Made by a program: the position numbers and the translations under genes
Notes under the pieces: generated by a model
What the model was told of the DNA's origin: nothing
The model's database searches: none
Seen by the model: only the letters and a program-made list of their open reading frames with translations
Part shown: positions 9,844 through 19,215 of the stretch, piece by piece
Layout of the letters: every line of letters begins with the position of its first letter
Position numbering within the stretch: the stretch's first letter is position 1
Source of the DNA: Hyphomicrobiales bacterium
GTDB taxonomy: Bacteria > Pseudomonadota > Alphaproteobacteria > Rhizobiales > Xanthobacteraceae
Direction: 5' to 3'
Length of the DNA: 52,990 bases
Assembly (NCBI GenBank): GCA_003140315.1
Contig: PLJS01000325.1
Coordinates: forward strand, 1 to 52,990

Positions 9844-9898
9844 GTCTTAACGCGGCGGCCGCTCGGCGGTTCCATCGGACGGAACAAAAAGAGAAGGG

Positions 9899-10636
9899 TC
9901 AGGCCGCTGCGGTTTCACGCGCCGCAATGGCCACCGCGTCGGGGTTGCGGCCGGCGAAGCCGACAAGCTCGGTCATCACCGCGTCGAGATGGGTTTCCAT
10001 CGCGCGTCGCGCCGCGTCGGCATCACGCTTCTTGAGCGCAGCGACGATCGCGCGGTGCTCGTCGAGCGTCGCGACCTGGCGCTGCGGCGTGCACATGAAC
10101 AGCCGCGCGCGGTCGAGGCTTCCGCGCGCCGCCTCCACGGCATGTTTCACGCGGTCGAAGCCGAGGACATCGAGGAGGAGCTCATGCAGCGCGAGATCGA
10201 GCGTATGGAAACGCCCGCCGTGCTCGGCGCCAAGTGCCGCTTCCTGGTCGCGCAGATTGCGGTCGAGCGCGGCAAGGAGGGCCGCGTCGGCGCGCGGCGC
10301 AATCGCCAGCATGGTCTGCGCTTCGAGCGCGCGGCGGATGAACATGGCTTGTCGACAATCGTCGAGGTCGATGCGCGCGACCCGCGTGCCGCGCTGGGGC
10401 AGAACCTCGACGAAGCCTTCGGCGGCGAGCCGGCCGAGCGCCTCGGACACGGGAAAGCGCGACACGCCAAGCCGCGCGCACAGCGCCGCCTTGTCGATGA
10501 GGGTTCCGGGCGGCAGGTCGAGCCGCACGATCGCGTCGCGCACCACGTCCTGCACGCGCTGCACGGACCCGCCGCGACTGTTGCGCGCAAGGGGAGCGAG
10601 AAAAGGATAGAGACGCTTTGCTGGCTGCCCGGCCAT
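9899..10636 (-). CDS. GntR family transcriptional regulator (FCD domain)
   Basis: VQDVVRDAIVRLDLPPGTLIDKAALCARLGVSRFPVSEALGRLAAEGFVEVLPQRGTRVARI wHTH plus FCD-type C-terminus. Confidence 0.93.
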   Translation of the reverse strand: MAGQPAKRLYPFLAPLARNSRGGSVQRVQDVVRDAIVRLDLPPGTLIDKAALCARLGVSRFPVSEALGRLAAEGFVEVLPQRGTRVARIDLDDCRQAMFIRRALEAQTMLAIAPRADAALLAALDRNLRDQEAALGAEHGGRFHTLDLALHELLLDVLGFDRVKHAVEAARGSLDRARLFMCTPQRQVATLDEHRAIVAALKKRDADAARRAMETHLDAVMTELVGFAGRNPDAVAIAARETAAA

Positions 10637-10650
10637 CCTAACATGTTAGG
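10637..10650. promoter_or_regulatory. Perfect 14-bp palindrome, candidate GntR operator
   Basis: CCTAACATGTTAGG directly adjoining the gntR start codon; degenerate copy at 12374-12387. Confidence 0.6.
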
Positions 10651-10869
10651 CATGCGGCACCACCGGCACAAGCCGGGGAGGGCGTACCGGTCGATTGCCG
10701 CCGCGCCGGATTGGCGCGTGGACTGTGACGCAAAGGCGCAACCGCAAAGGCTGTGCGGAGCACGCGAAAGCTGGGCTCCCGCAATCTGCCGGTGTATGAT
10801 CCGGGATCGTCGAAGAGAAAAAAAGGGAACCACGACGATACCGAGAGCCAATCGAAAGGGAGGAGTTCG

Positions 10870-12207
10870 ATGCGCTCGCACATCACCCGCCGCGCCGCGG
10901 TCAAGAGCGCCGCACTCGCCACTACAGCATTGATCGCCGCGCCCTATGTCCGTGGTGCTCACGCCGCCGGCAGGCTCTCGATCGGCTTCTGGGATCACTG
11001 GGTCCCGGGCGCCAACAGCGCCAGCAAGACGCTGGTCGAGGAATGGGCCGCGAAGGAAAAAGTCGACGTCACGATCGACTACATCCCCTCGCAGGGCATG
11101 AAGAACCTGATCACCATCGCGGCGGAATCGCAGGCGCGCTCCGGCCACGACGTCTTTGCGTTTCCCAGTTGGCAACCGCAGGGCCACGCCGAGAATCTCG
11201 AGCCGGTCAACGACATCATGGATGAGTTGATCAAGCAGAACGGCGCCGTGAACGAGACCGTGACCTACCTCGGCAAGGCGGGCGACACGTGGCTCGCGGT
11301 GCCGGCGACCGTCGGCTCGCAGATCAAGGGACCGTGCTCGCGTATCGATCTGTTCAAGCAGCACGCCGGTATCGATCTGCAGGCGATGTATCCGGCCGGC
11401 GCGCCGCCGAAGGCTGATGGCTGGACATTGGCGACGTTTCTCAAGGCCGCCGAAGCTTGCCACAAGGCCGGCTTCCCATTCGGCATCGGGCTCGGCACCA
11501 CGGCCGACTCCGTCGACAGCGCGGGCGCGTTCTTCCACGCGCACGGCGCGGCGCTGGTCGACGCCAAGGGCAACATCACCGCCAAGTCCGACCCGGTGCG
11601 TCAGTCGCTTGACTTCTACAAGCAACTCGCCTCTTTCATGCCGCCCGACATTCCCGCCTGGGACGATGCGTCGAACAACAAGTGGCTCGTCTCCGGCAGA
11701 GGCGCCCACATCATGAATCCGCCGAGCGCCTGGGCGGTCGCCAAGCGCGACGCACCCCAGATCGCCGAGCAATTGTGGACGCACGGATTCCCGGTCGGGC
11801 CGAAGGGACGGTACGCGCCGTTCCTCCCGTACTTCTGGGGTATCTGGAACTTCTCGAAGAACATACCGGCGGCCAAGAGCCTGCTGGTGCACCTGTCCTC
11901 GCGCTCGTCCGCCGAGAAGATGGTGGCGGCGAGCGGCGGCTACGACCTGCCGTCGTTTGCGAGCTTCACCAATTTCAAGACCTGGGCCGAGGAAGGGCCG
12001 CCGAAGGGCACGCTCTACCACTACCCGAACCCGCACAATCATCAGGTCCTGTCGATCGCGGCCGCGCCGGCGCCGCCCAAGATCGCCTACCAGATCTACA
12101 CCGAGGGTCTACAGACCAAGATGATCGTCCGCTACATGCAGGGCGAACCAATGGAGAAGACGCTCGCCTGGGCCGAAAGCGAGCTCGAAGGCTTCATGCG
12201 CACCTGA
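10870..12207 (+). CDS. Sugar-type ABC transporter solute-binding protein, paralog 1 (Tat signal)
   Basis: MRSHITRRAAVKSAALATTALIAAPYVRGAHAAG twin-arginine signal; family 1-like SBP; followed by MalFGK-type genes. Confidence 0.9.
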   Translation: MRSHITRRAAVKSAALATTALIAAPYVRGAHAAGRLSIGFWDHWVPGANSASKTLVEEWAAKEKVDVTIDYIPSQGMKNLITIAAESQARSGHDVFAFPSWQPQGHAENLEPVNDIMDELIKQNGAVNETVTYLGKAGDTWLAVPATVGSQIKGPCSRIDLFKQHAGIDLQAMYPAGAPPKADGWTLATFLKAAEACHKAGFPFGIGLGTTADSVDSAGAFFHAHGAALVDAKGNITAKSDPVRQSLDFYKQLASFMPPDIPAWDDASNNKWLVSGRGAHIMNPPSAWAVAKRDAPQIAEQLWTHGFPVGPKGRYAPFLPYFWGIWNFSKNIPAAKSLLVHLSSRSSAEKMVAASGGYDLPSFASFTNFKTWAEEGPPKGTLYHYPNPHNHQVLSIAAAPAPPKIAYQIYTEGLQTKMIVRYMQGEPMEKTLAWAESELEGFMRT

Positions 12208-12373
12208 CGTGCGGCGATCTGCATCGGTCGGTCCCGTCGCGGAGGCCGGCTGATCAAATAAAAGGCATTCGAATACGGATGCTTACGACGTTCGTCTAAG
12301 AAATCCGGCGGCCGCACCGCCGGGAAAAACCCAAAGGAGACATCGGGTCGCACTTAATGGGCGGCTAGGCCGC

Positions 12374-12387
12374 GCTAACATGTTGGT
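12374..12387. promoter_or_regulatory. Degenerate copy of the candidate GntR operator
   Basis: GCTAACATGTTGGT shares CTAACATGTT with the 10637 palindrome; upstream of SBP paralog 2. Confidence 0.45.
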
Positions 12388-12466
12388 GTATGGTTTCTTA
12401 TCGTCGAAGAACAAAAAGAACGGATGCGACGGTACGAACCAGGCATTCGAAGGGAGAGAAAATTCG

Positions 12467-13804
12467 ATGCATTCCGCCATAACACGGCGATCCGCGCTGA
12501 AGACTGCGGCGCTCGCCACCACGGCACTTATCGCTGCACCCTACGTCCGCGGCGCTCATGCCGCCGGTTCGCTCGCGATCGGCTTCTGGGACCACTGGGT
12601 GCCGGGCGCCAACGAGGCTACCAAGACGATCGTCAACACGTGGGCCGAGAAGGAAAAAGTCCAAGTCACAATGGACTTCATCCCCTCCCAGGGCGACAAA
12701 AACCTGATCACCATCGCGGCGGAAGCGCAGGCGCGCTCCGGCCACGACGTTTTCGCGTTCCCGACCTGGTATCCGCACGCCTATTCGGACAGCTTGGTGC
12801 CGTTGAACGACATTATGGAGCCGCTGATCAAGCAGAACGGCGCCGTGAACGACACCGTCAGCTATCTCGGCAGGGCCGACGGCAAGTGGCTCGCCGTGCC
12901 GGCGACGATCGGCTCGCAGATCAAGGGTCCGTGCTCGCGCATCGACCTGATGAAGAAGCTGGCGGGCATCGACGTGCAGGCGCTCTATCCGGCGGGCGAA
13001 AAGCCGAAGGCGGATAGCTGGACGTTCGACGCCTTCCTGAAGGCTGCCGAAGCCTGCTTCAAGGGCGGCTCCCCGATCGGTATCGGTCTTGGTGGAACGA
13101 CAGACTCCGTCGACACAGCCGGCGCTTGGTTCAATGGCTTCGACGCGCATCTGGTCAATGCGAAAGGCGACATCACGGTCAAGTCGGACCCGGTGCGCCA
13201 GGCGCTCGAGTTCAGCGTCAAGCTCGCGAAGTTCTTCCCGGCCGACGCGCCGGCCTGGGACGACGCGTCCAACAACAAGTGGCTCGTCTCGGGCCGCGGC
13301 GCGATGATCATGAATCCGCCGAGCGCCTGGGCGGTCGCCAAGCGCGACGCGCCGCAGGTTGCTGAGCAATGCTGGACGCATGGCTTCCCGATCGGTCCGA
13401 AAGGGCGCTTCGCGCCGTTCCTGCCCTACTTCTGGGGCATCTGGAACTTCTCGAAGAACATCCCGGCGGCCAAGAGTCTGCTGGTCGAGCTCTCGCAGCA
13501 GGCCTCGGCCGAGAAGATGGTGGCGGCGAGCGGCGGCTATGACCTGCCGTCCTTCGCCAACTTCACCACCTTCAAGACCTGGGCCGAGGAAGGGCCGCCG
13601 AAGGGCACGCTCTATCACTACCCGAACCCGTACAACCACCAGACCCTGTCGGTGACGGCGGCTCCGGCTCCGCCCAAGATCGCCCACCAGATCTACACGC
13701 AGGCGATTCACACCAAGATGATCGTCCGCCACTTGCAGGGCGAGACGATGGAAAAGACGCTCGCCTGGGCCGAGAGCGAGGTCGAAGGCTTCATGCGGAC
13801 GTAA
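12467..13804 (+). CDS. Sugar-type ABC transporter solute-binding protein, paralog 2 (Tat signal)
   Basis: MHSAITRRSALKTAALATTALIAAPYVRGAHAAGSLAIGFWDHWVPGAN; near full-length similarity to paralog 1 by eye. Confidence 0.9.
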   Translation: MHSAITRRSALKTAALATTALIAAPYVRGAHAAGSLAIGFWDHWVPGANEATKTIVNTWAEKEKVQVTMDFIPSQGDKNLITIAAEAQARSGHDVFAFPTWYPHAYSDSLVPLNDIMEPLIKQNGAVNDTVSYLGRADGKWLAVPATIGSQIKGPCSRIDLMKKLAGIDVQALYPAGEKPKADSWTFDAFLKAAEACFKGGSPIGIGLGGTTDSVDTAGAWFNGFDAHLVNAKGDITVKSDPVRQALEFSVKLAKFFPADAPAWDDASNNKWLVSGRGAMIMNPPSAWAVAKRDAPQVAEQCWTHGFPIGPKGRFAPFLPYFWGIWNFSKNIPAAKSLLVELSQQASAEKMVAASGGYDLPSFANFTTFKTWAEEGPPKGTLYHYPNPYNHQTLSVTAAPAPPKIAHQIYTQAIHTKMIVRHLQGETMEKTLAWAESEVEGFMRT

Positions 13805-13828
13805 AGTCCGCAACGTCTTCCAACACTG

Positions 13829-13857
13829 TCGCGGGAGCACATGTCGTGCGCCCGCGA
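13829..13857 (+). terminator. Stem-loop between SBP 2 and permease genes (attenuator/mRNA stabiliser candidate)
   Basis: TCGCGGG-A-GCAC-atgtc-GTGC-G-CCCGCGA: 11 paired bases with one mismatch; no U-tract. Confidence 0.45.
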
Positions 13858-13953
13858 GACTTGATGCAAGAGCCGCGCCGCGCTGGACAAGTCCCGGCGC
13901 CGGGAAGCGGCCGATAGCTGGCAGCAGTTCAGCGAAGCCTCAGAGGGAACACG

Positions 13954-14889
13954 ATGGTCGACGCCGTCATCAGTGACGTCCGCGAATTGAGCGCGCCTCG
14001 CCGAAAGTCCGGCATGCGCCGGATGCTCCAGCGCAAATCCACGATCGCCTTCTTCATGGCGCTGCCGCTGCTGCTGCTGATCAGCCTCCTGGTGCTCTAT
14101 CCGGCGTTCTACGCGGTGCATCTCGCGACGCTGAACAAGTCGATGCAGCGTTTCGTCGGCCTCTCCAATTTCACCTTCCTGTTCAAGCGCGAAACCTTCT
14201 GGATGGTGGTGCGGCAGTCCTGCTTGTTCGCGCTTTCGGCCGTGTTCTTCAAAGCGCTGATCGGATTTATCGTCGCGCATTTCGTGCACAACATCCCCGC
14301 CAAGGGGCAGCGCAAATGGCGCGGCATGCTGCTGATCCCGTGGGTGATCCCGCCCGCCATGAGCACGCTCGCCTGGCTGTGGCTGTTCGATCCCTCCTAC
14401 AGCGCGTTCAACTGGATTCTCGCGCTTTTCGGCTTTGGGCCGGTCGCCTGGACCGGCGATGCCTATTGGGCACGCTTCTCGGTGATCCTGATCAACGTGT
14501 GGTACGGTGCGCCATTCTTCCTGATCATGTATCTGGCGGCGCTCAAGTCCGTTCCGGAGCAGCTTTACGAGGCGGCCGCGATCGACGGCGCCAGCTGGTG
14601 GCAGCGCATCTGGTACGTGACGCTGCCGATGATGCGCAACATCATCGCCATCACGGTGTTGTTCTCCACCATCGTGACCTTCGCGAACTTTGACATCGTG
14701 CAGGTGCTGACCGCCGGTGGCCCGATCGACAAGACCCATGTCTTCGCCACCTGGGCGTTCCGGCTCGGCATCCAGGGCGGCGACATCCCGCTCGGCGCGA
14801 GCGTGTCGCTGTTCATGTTCCCGATCCTGGCGTTCTGCGCGATCTTCATCCTGCGCGACATCCATCGCCGGGGGAATGAAGCATCATGA
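13954..14889 (+). CDS. Sugar ABC transporter permease (MalF/UgpA-type)
   Basis: EAAAIDGASWWQRIWYVTLPMM EAA motif; six-TM profile. Confidence 0.93.
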   Translation: MVDAVISDVRELSAPRRKSGMRRMLQRKSTIAFFMALPLLLLISLLVLYPAFYAVHLATLNKSMQRFVGLSNFTFLFKRETFWMVVRQSCLFALSAVFFKALIGFIVAHFVHNIPAKGQRKWRGMLLIPWVIPPAMSTLAWLWLFDPSYSAFNWILALFGFGPVAWTGDAYWARFSVILINVWYGAPFFLIMYLAALKSVPEQLYEAAAIDGASWWQRIWYVTLPMMRNIIAITVLFSTIVTFANFDIVQVLTAGGPIDKTHVFATWAFRLGIQGGDIPLGASVSLFMFPILAFCAIFILRDIHRRGNEAS

Positions 14890-15800
14890 CGGCGGCCGAG
14901 GCGACCATCGATCACGGCGCGCCGACGCGCGCGCGATACGGCAGCATGAGCCGCGACCGGCGCTGGGCGCTGCGCTGGTCCTATTTCTTCCTCGTGTTGT
15001 TCGCGATCTTCTTTCTCACTCCGCCGCTTTACATGTTCATCACGTCGCTGAAGACCAGCCATGAGATATCGGCGGCGACAAATCCGTGGTGGGTGTTCCA
15101 TCCGACGCTGTCGAACTACATCGAGCTCTTGACCTCGAGCACCTACATCACGTTCTTCCGGAACTCGGCGATCGTGTCGATTTTCGTGGTGTGCATCACG
15201 ATGCTCATCAGCGTTCCGGCCGCGTTCGCGCTCGCTCGCATGCGGTTCTGGGGCTCGGCGATGCTCGCGACCGGCGTGTTCCTCACCTACCTGGTCCCGG
15301 ATTCGCTGCTGTTCATCCCGCTGTTCAAGATGTTCGCGGTGTTCAACGAATGGACCGGCATCCAGCTCATCAACAAATGGTGGGTGCTGCTGATCGTCTA
15401 TCCGACGCTGACGGTCCCCTTCGCGACCTGGATCATGATCGGCTATTTCGCCTCTATCCCCAAGGAGTTGGACGAAGCGGCCCTGATGGACGGCGCGAAC
15501 TATCGCCAGATCCTGATGAAGATCTTCATTCCCGTGGCTCTCCCGGGCCTGATCGCAGCGACGATCTTCGCCTTCACGGTCTCCTGGGCGCAGTTCCTCT
15601 ACCCGCTCGCCTTCCTGACGTCGCCCGACCAGCTCGTGCTGCCGGTCGGCATCATCACCACGCTGATCAAGGGTGACGTCTACAACTGGGGTCAGATCAT
15701 GACCGGCGCGCTGCTCGGCGCGGCGCCGCCGCTCATCATCTACGCCTTCCTGATGGACTATTACATTGCCGGTCTCACCGCCGGCGCGACGAAGGGCTGA
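14886..15800 (+). CDS. Sugar ABC transporter permease (MalG/UgpE-type)
   Basis: LDEAALMDGANYRQILMKIFIPVALPGL EAA motif; ATGA overlap. Confidence 0.93.
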   Translation: MTAAEATIDHGAPTRARYGSMSRDRRWALRWSYFFLVLFAIFFLTPPLYMFITSLKTSHEISAATNPWWVFHPTLSNYIELLTSSTYITFFRNSAIVSIFVVCITMLISVPAAFALARMRFWGSAMLATGVFLTYLVPDSLLFIPLFKMFAVFNEWTGIQLINKWWVLLIVYPTLTVPFATWIMIGYFASIPKELDEAALMDGANYRQILMKIFIPVALPGLIAATIFAFTVSWAQFLYPLAFLTSPDQLVLPVGIITTLIKGDVYNWGQIMTGALLGAAPPLIIYAFLMDYYIAGLTAGATKG

Positions 15801-15807
15801 AGTCAAA

Positions 15808-16905
15808 ATGGCTCAAGTGACACTGCGTAAGATCGTCAAGATGTACGACGACACCGAGGCCGTGCGCGGCATCGACCTCGACATCGCGGATAAGGAATTC
15901 GTGGTGCTGGTCGGACCGTCCGGCTGCGGCAAGTCGACGACGCTGCGCATGATCGCGGGGCTCGAGGAAATCTCCGGCGGCGAGATCGCGGTCGACGGCG
16001 AGATCGTCAACGACGTGCCGCCGAAAGACCGCGACATGGCGATGGTGTTCCAGAACTACGCGCTCTATCCGCACATGTCGGTCTACCAGAACATGTCGTT
16101 CGGGCTTCGGCTGAAGAAATATCCGAAGGAAGAGATCGACAAGCGCGTGCAGGAAGCCGCCCGCATCCTCGACATCAAGGACCTGCTCGAGAGGAAGCCG
16201 CGCCAACTGTCCGGCGGCCAGCGCCAGCGCGTCGCCATGGGCCGCGCGATCGTGCGCAATCCGAAGGTGTTCCTGTTCGATGAGCCGCTCTCCAACCTCG
16301 ACGCCAAGCTGCGCGTGCAGATGCGCACCGAGATCAAGCGCGTGCACCAGAAGGTGCGCACCACCACGGTCTACGTGACGCACGATCAGGTCGAGGCGAT
16401 GACGCTCGCGGACCGCGTGGTGGTGATGAACAAGGGCAAGATCGAGCAGATCGGCGCGCCGAATTTCCTCTACCATTCGCCGGCGACCCGCTTCGTCGCG
16501 GGCTTCATCGGCTCTCCGGCGATGAACTTCCTTCCTTGCAAGCTGGAGCAGGCGGGCGACGGCCTCAACGTGCGCCTGTCCGACACGATCGCCTTCGCGG
16601 TGCCGGCCGAGCGCGTGCAGCGCTACCGCCCGCATGTGGGGCAGGACCTCACCTTCGGCATCCGCCCCGAGCACGTGACCGAGGCCCAGCCCAACGGCTC
16701 GAAGAACCTCGCCATGTTCGACGCGGGGATCGAGGTGGTCGAGCCGATGGGCAACGAGACGATGGTGTTTTTCTCGATCAACGGCACCGAGGTCTGCGGA
16801 CGCACCGATCCGAACGCCGGCGCGAAGGTCGGCGCGACGGCCAAGATGGCCGCGCATCTCGACCACATGCACCTGATCGACAATGCGTCCGGCCGGGTGC
16901 TGTAG
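15808..16905 (+). CDS. Sugar ABC transporter ATP-binding protein (UgpC/MalK-type)
   Basis: VGPSGCGKSTTLRMIAGLEEISGG, LSGGQRQRVAMGRAIVRNPKVFLFDEPLSNLDAKLRVQMR; TOBE-like C-terminus. Confidence 0.96.
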   Translation: MAQVTLRKIVKMYDDTEAVRGIDLDIADKEFVVLVGPSGCGKSTTLRMIAGLEEISGGEIAVDGEIVNDVPPKDRDMAMVFQNYALYPHMSVYQNMSFGLRLKKYPKEEIDKRVQEAARILDIKDLLERKPRQLSGGQRQRVAMGRAIVRNPKVFLFDEPLSNLDAKLRVQMRTEIKRVHQKVRTTTVYVTHDQVEAMTLADRVVVMNKGKIEQIGAPNFLYHSPATRFVAGFIGSPAMNFLPCKLEQAGDGLNVRLSDTIAFAVPAERVQRYRPHVGQDLTFGIRPEHVTEAQPNGSKNLAMFDAGIEVVEPMGNETMVFFSINGTEVCGRTDPNAGAKVGATAKMAAHLDHMHLIDNASGRVL

Positions 16906-16911
16906 CCGGCT

Positions 16912-17682
16912 GTGCCTGATCTTTCGGGAAAAGTCGCCTGGGTCACAGGCGCGGGCAGCGGCATCGGCGAGGCCGCCGCACTGGCGCTTGCGCGCGAAGG
17001 CGCGGCCGTCGCGCTGTCGGGGCGCCGCCGCGAGCCGCTGCAGGCGGTGGCGGACCGGATCACCGAAGCGGGCGGCAAGGCGCTGGTCGCGCCGGGCGAC
17101 CTCGGCGAGCCGGAGGCAGCGGCCAAGATCGCAGCCCGCATCGCGAAGGAATTCGGGCGGCTCGATATCCTGGTGAACAACGCGGGCGCGAACCTGGTCG
17201 AACGGAGCTGGGCGAAGCTCACCCCCGAGCGCATCAAGTTCATGATCGACGCCAATCTCAACAGCGCCTTCTATTGCGCGGCCGCCGCGCTCGATATCAT
17301 GCGGCCGCAGAAGGATGGGCTGTTGATCCACACGGCCTCCTGGGCCGGCCGCTTCGTCGGGATCGTGCCGGGACCGGCTTACATCGCCGCTAAGCACGGC
17401 GTGGTCGCGATGAGCTATTCGATCAACATGGAGGAGTTCCAGCACGGCATCCGGTCGACCGCGCTCTGCCCCGCCGAGGTCGCGACCCCGATCCTGAATC
17501 TACGTCCCAAGCCGGTTTCGGCCGAGGAGCGCGCACAGATGATCCAGCCCGAACATATGGCGGACCTGATCCTCTATGTGGCAAAGCTTCCCGCGACGGT
17601 CTGCTTGAACGAGATCGTCATCAGCCCGACCTGGAACCGCGGTTACGCGCACCTTGCGGGCCTCGGCCCGAGCCGAACCTGA
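16912..17682 (+). CDS. SDR family oxidoreductase
   Basis: VTGAGSGIGEAAALALAREGA, VNNAGAN, YIAAKHG. Confidence 0.92.
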   Translation: MPDLSGKVAWVTGAGSGIGEAAALALAREGAAVALSGRRREPLQAVADRITEAGGKALVAPGDLGEPEAAAKIAARIAKEFGRLDILVNNAGANLVERSWAKLTPERIKFMIDANLNSAFYCAAAALDIMRPQKDGLLIHTASWAGRFVGIVPGPAYIAAKHGVVAMSYSINMEEFQHGIRSTALCPAEVATPILNLRPKPVSAEERAQMIQPEHMADLILYVAKLPATVCLNEIVISPTWNRGYAHLAGLGPSRT

Positions 17683-17694
17683 AAGAGTGACCAG

Positions 17695-19212
17695 ATGAGC
17701 ACGCCGCGCACCGTCCGCCTGTCGCCGAACGACAACGTCGTCGTTGCGGTCGATCCGATCCCCGAGGGCGCGGAGGCTGCCGGCGTCACGGCGCGCGCAC
17801 GCATCATGCGCGGACACAAGATGGCGGTCGCGCCGATCGCGCAGGGCGAGCCGGTGCGCAAATACGATCAGATCATCGGGTTTGCGACGGCGCCGGTCGC
17901 GCCGGGCGACTGGATGCATACCCATAACGTCGAGATGCACGACTTCGCGCGCGATTATCAATTTGCCGAAGGCGCTCGCAACGACGAGGTGCTGCCGCCC
18001 GAGTTGCGGGCCACCTTCGAGGGCTATGCGCGGCCCGGCGGCAAGACCGGCACGCGCAACTACATCGGCATCCTCACGTCGGTGAACTGCTCGGCGTCGG
18101 CTGCGCGCTTCATCGCGCGCGAGGTGGAGCGTTCCGGCGTGCTCGCCGACCATCCGGAGATCGACGGCGTCGTCGCCTTCGTGCATGGCACGGGCTGCGG
18201 CCTGGCGGCCTATGGCGAGGGCTTCGATGTGTTGCGCCGGACCCAATGGGGCTACGCGACGCACGCCAATCTCGGCGGCGCCTTGATGGTCGGGCTCGGC
18301 TGCGAAGTGTTCCAGATCGACCGCATGAAGGACGAGTACGGCCTGGTCGAGGGCGACCACTTCCAGACCATGACGATCCAGGCGACCGGCGGCACCAAGA
18401 AGACGGTCGCCGAGGGTGTCGAGCGGATCAAGGCGATGATCCCGATCGCGGCGCGCGCCAAGCGCGAGACGCGGCCGGCATCCGAAGTGACGCTTGCGCT
18501 CCAATGTGGCGGCTCGGACGGCTATTCAGGCATCACGGCGAACCCCGCCTTGGGAGCCGCCGTCGACGAACTCGTGCGCCATGGCGGCACCGCGATCCTC
18601 TCCGAGACGCCGGAGATCTACGGCGCCGAGCATCTGCTGACACGCCGCGCCGTCAACCGTGCGGTCGGCGAGAAACTGGTCGAACGCATCAAGTGGTGGG
18701 AAGCGTACTGCGAAAGAAATGGCGGCGAGATGAACAATAATCCGTCGCCCGGCAACAAGGCCGGCGGGTTGACCACCATCCTGGAGAAATCGCTCGGCGC
18801 CGCCGCGAAGGGGGGCACCACCACGATGCGCGCCGTTTACGAATATGCCGAGCCGGTGAAGGAGAAAGGCTTCGTGTTCATGGACACGCCGGGCTACGAC
18901 CCGGTGGGCGCGACCGGCCAGGTCGCGGGCGGCGCCAACGTGATGTGTTTCACGACGGGGCGCGGCTCGGCCTTCGGCTGCAAGCCCACGCCCTCGGTCA
19001 AGCTTGCGACCAACTCACAAGTCTATGCCAGCATGATCGACGACATGGACATCAATTGCGGCGACATCCTCGACGGTGTGCCGGTGGCGGCCAAGGGCGA
19101 GGAGATTTTCAAGAAGGTTCTCAGCGTCGCTTCCGGTGAAGCCACGAAGTCGGAGGATTTGGGTTACGGTGACGCGGAATTCGTGCCGTGGCAGATCGGC
19201 GCGGTGATGTAG
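17695..19212 (+). CDS. UxaA-family (altronate/galactarate-type) sugar-acid dehydratase
   Basis: N-terminal SAF-like region GVTARARIMRGHKMAVAPIAQGEPVRKYDQIIGFA; RNYIGILTSVNCSA; CGGSDGYSGITANPALG; NNNPSPGNKAGGLTTILEKSLGAAAKGGTT. Confidence 0.92.
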   Translation: MSTPRTVRLSPNDNVVVAVDPIPEGAEAAGVTARARIMRGHKMAVAPIAQGEPVRKYDQIIGFATAPVAPGDWMHTHNVEMHDFARDYQFAEGARNDEVLPPELRATFEGYARPGGKTGTRNYIGILTSVNCSASAARFIAREVERSGVLADHPEIDGVVAFVHGTGCGLAAYGEGFDVLRRTQWGYATHANLGGALMVGLGCEVFQIDRMKDEYGLVEGDHFQTMTIQATGGTKKTVAEGVERIKAMIPIAARAKRETRPASEVTLALQCGGSDGYSGITANPALGAAVDELVRHGGTAILSETPEIYGAEHLLTRRAVNRAVGEKLVERIKWWEAYCERNGGEMNNNPSPGNKAGGLTTILEKSLGAAAKGGTTTMRAVYEYAEPVKEKGFVFMDTPGYDPVGATGQVAGGANVMCFTTGRGSAFGCKPTPSVKLATNSQVYASMIDDMDINCGDILDGVPVAAKGEEIFKKVLSVASGEATKSEDLGYGDAEFVPWQIGAVM

Positions 19213-19215
19213 CGT

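Noticed and set aside
10147-12042. 631-aa minus-strand ORF over gntR and SBP 1
   Set aside because: Overlaps recognisable genes in other frames; no domain features; shadow ORF.
12305-12323. Hairpin CCGGCGG-ccgca-CCGCCGG followed by gggaaaaac as terminator of SBP 1
   Set aside because: No U-tract on the plus strand; GC-rich 7-bp inverted repeats are frequent by chance here, so not called.
15775-17445. 556-aa minus-strand ORF (His/Arg/Asp-rich)
   Set aside because: Antisense to the UgpC-like ATPase and SDR; composition is that of a reverse reading frame.
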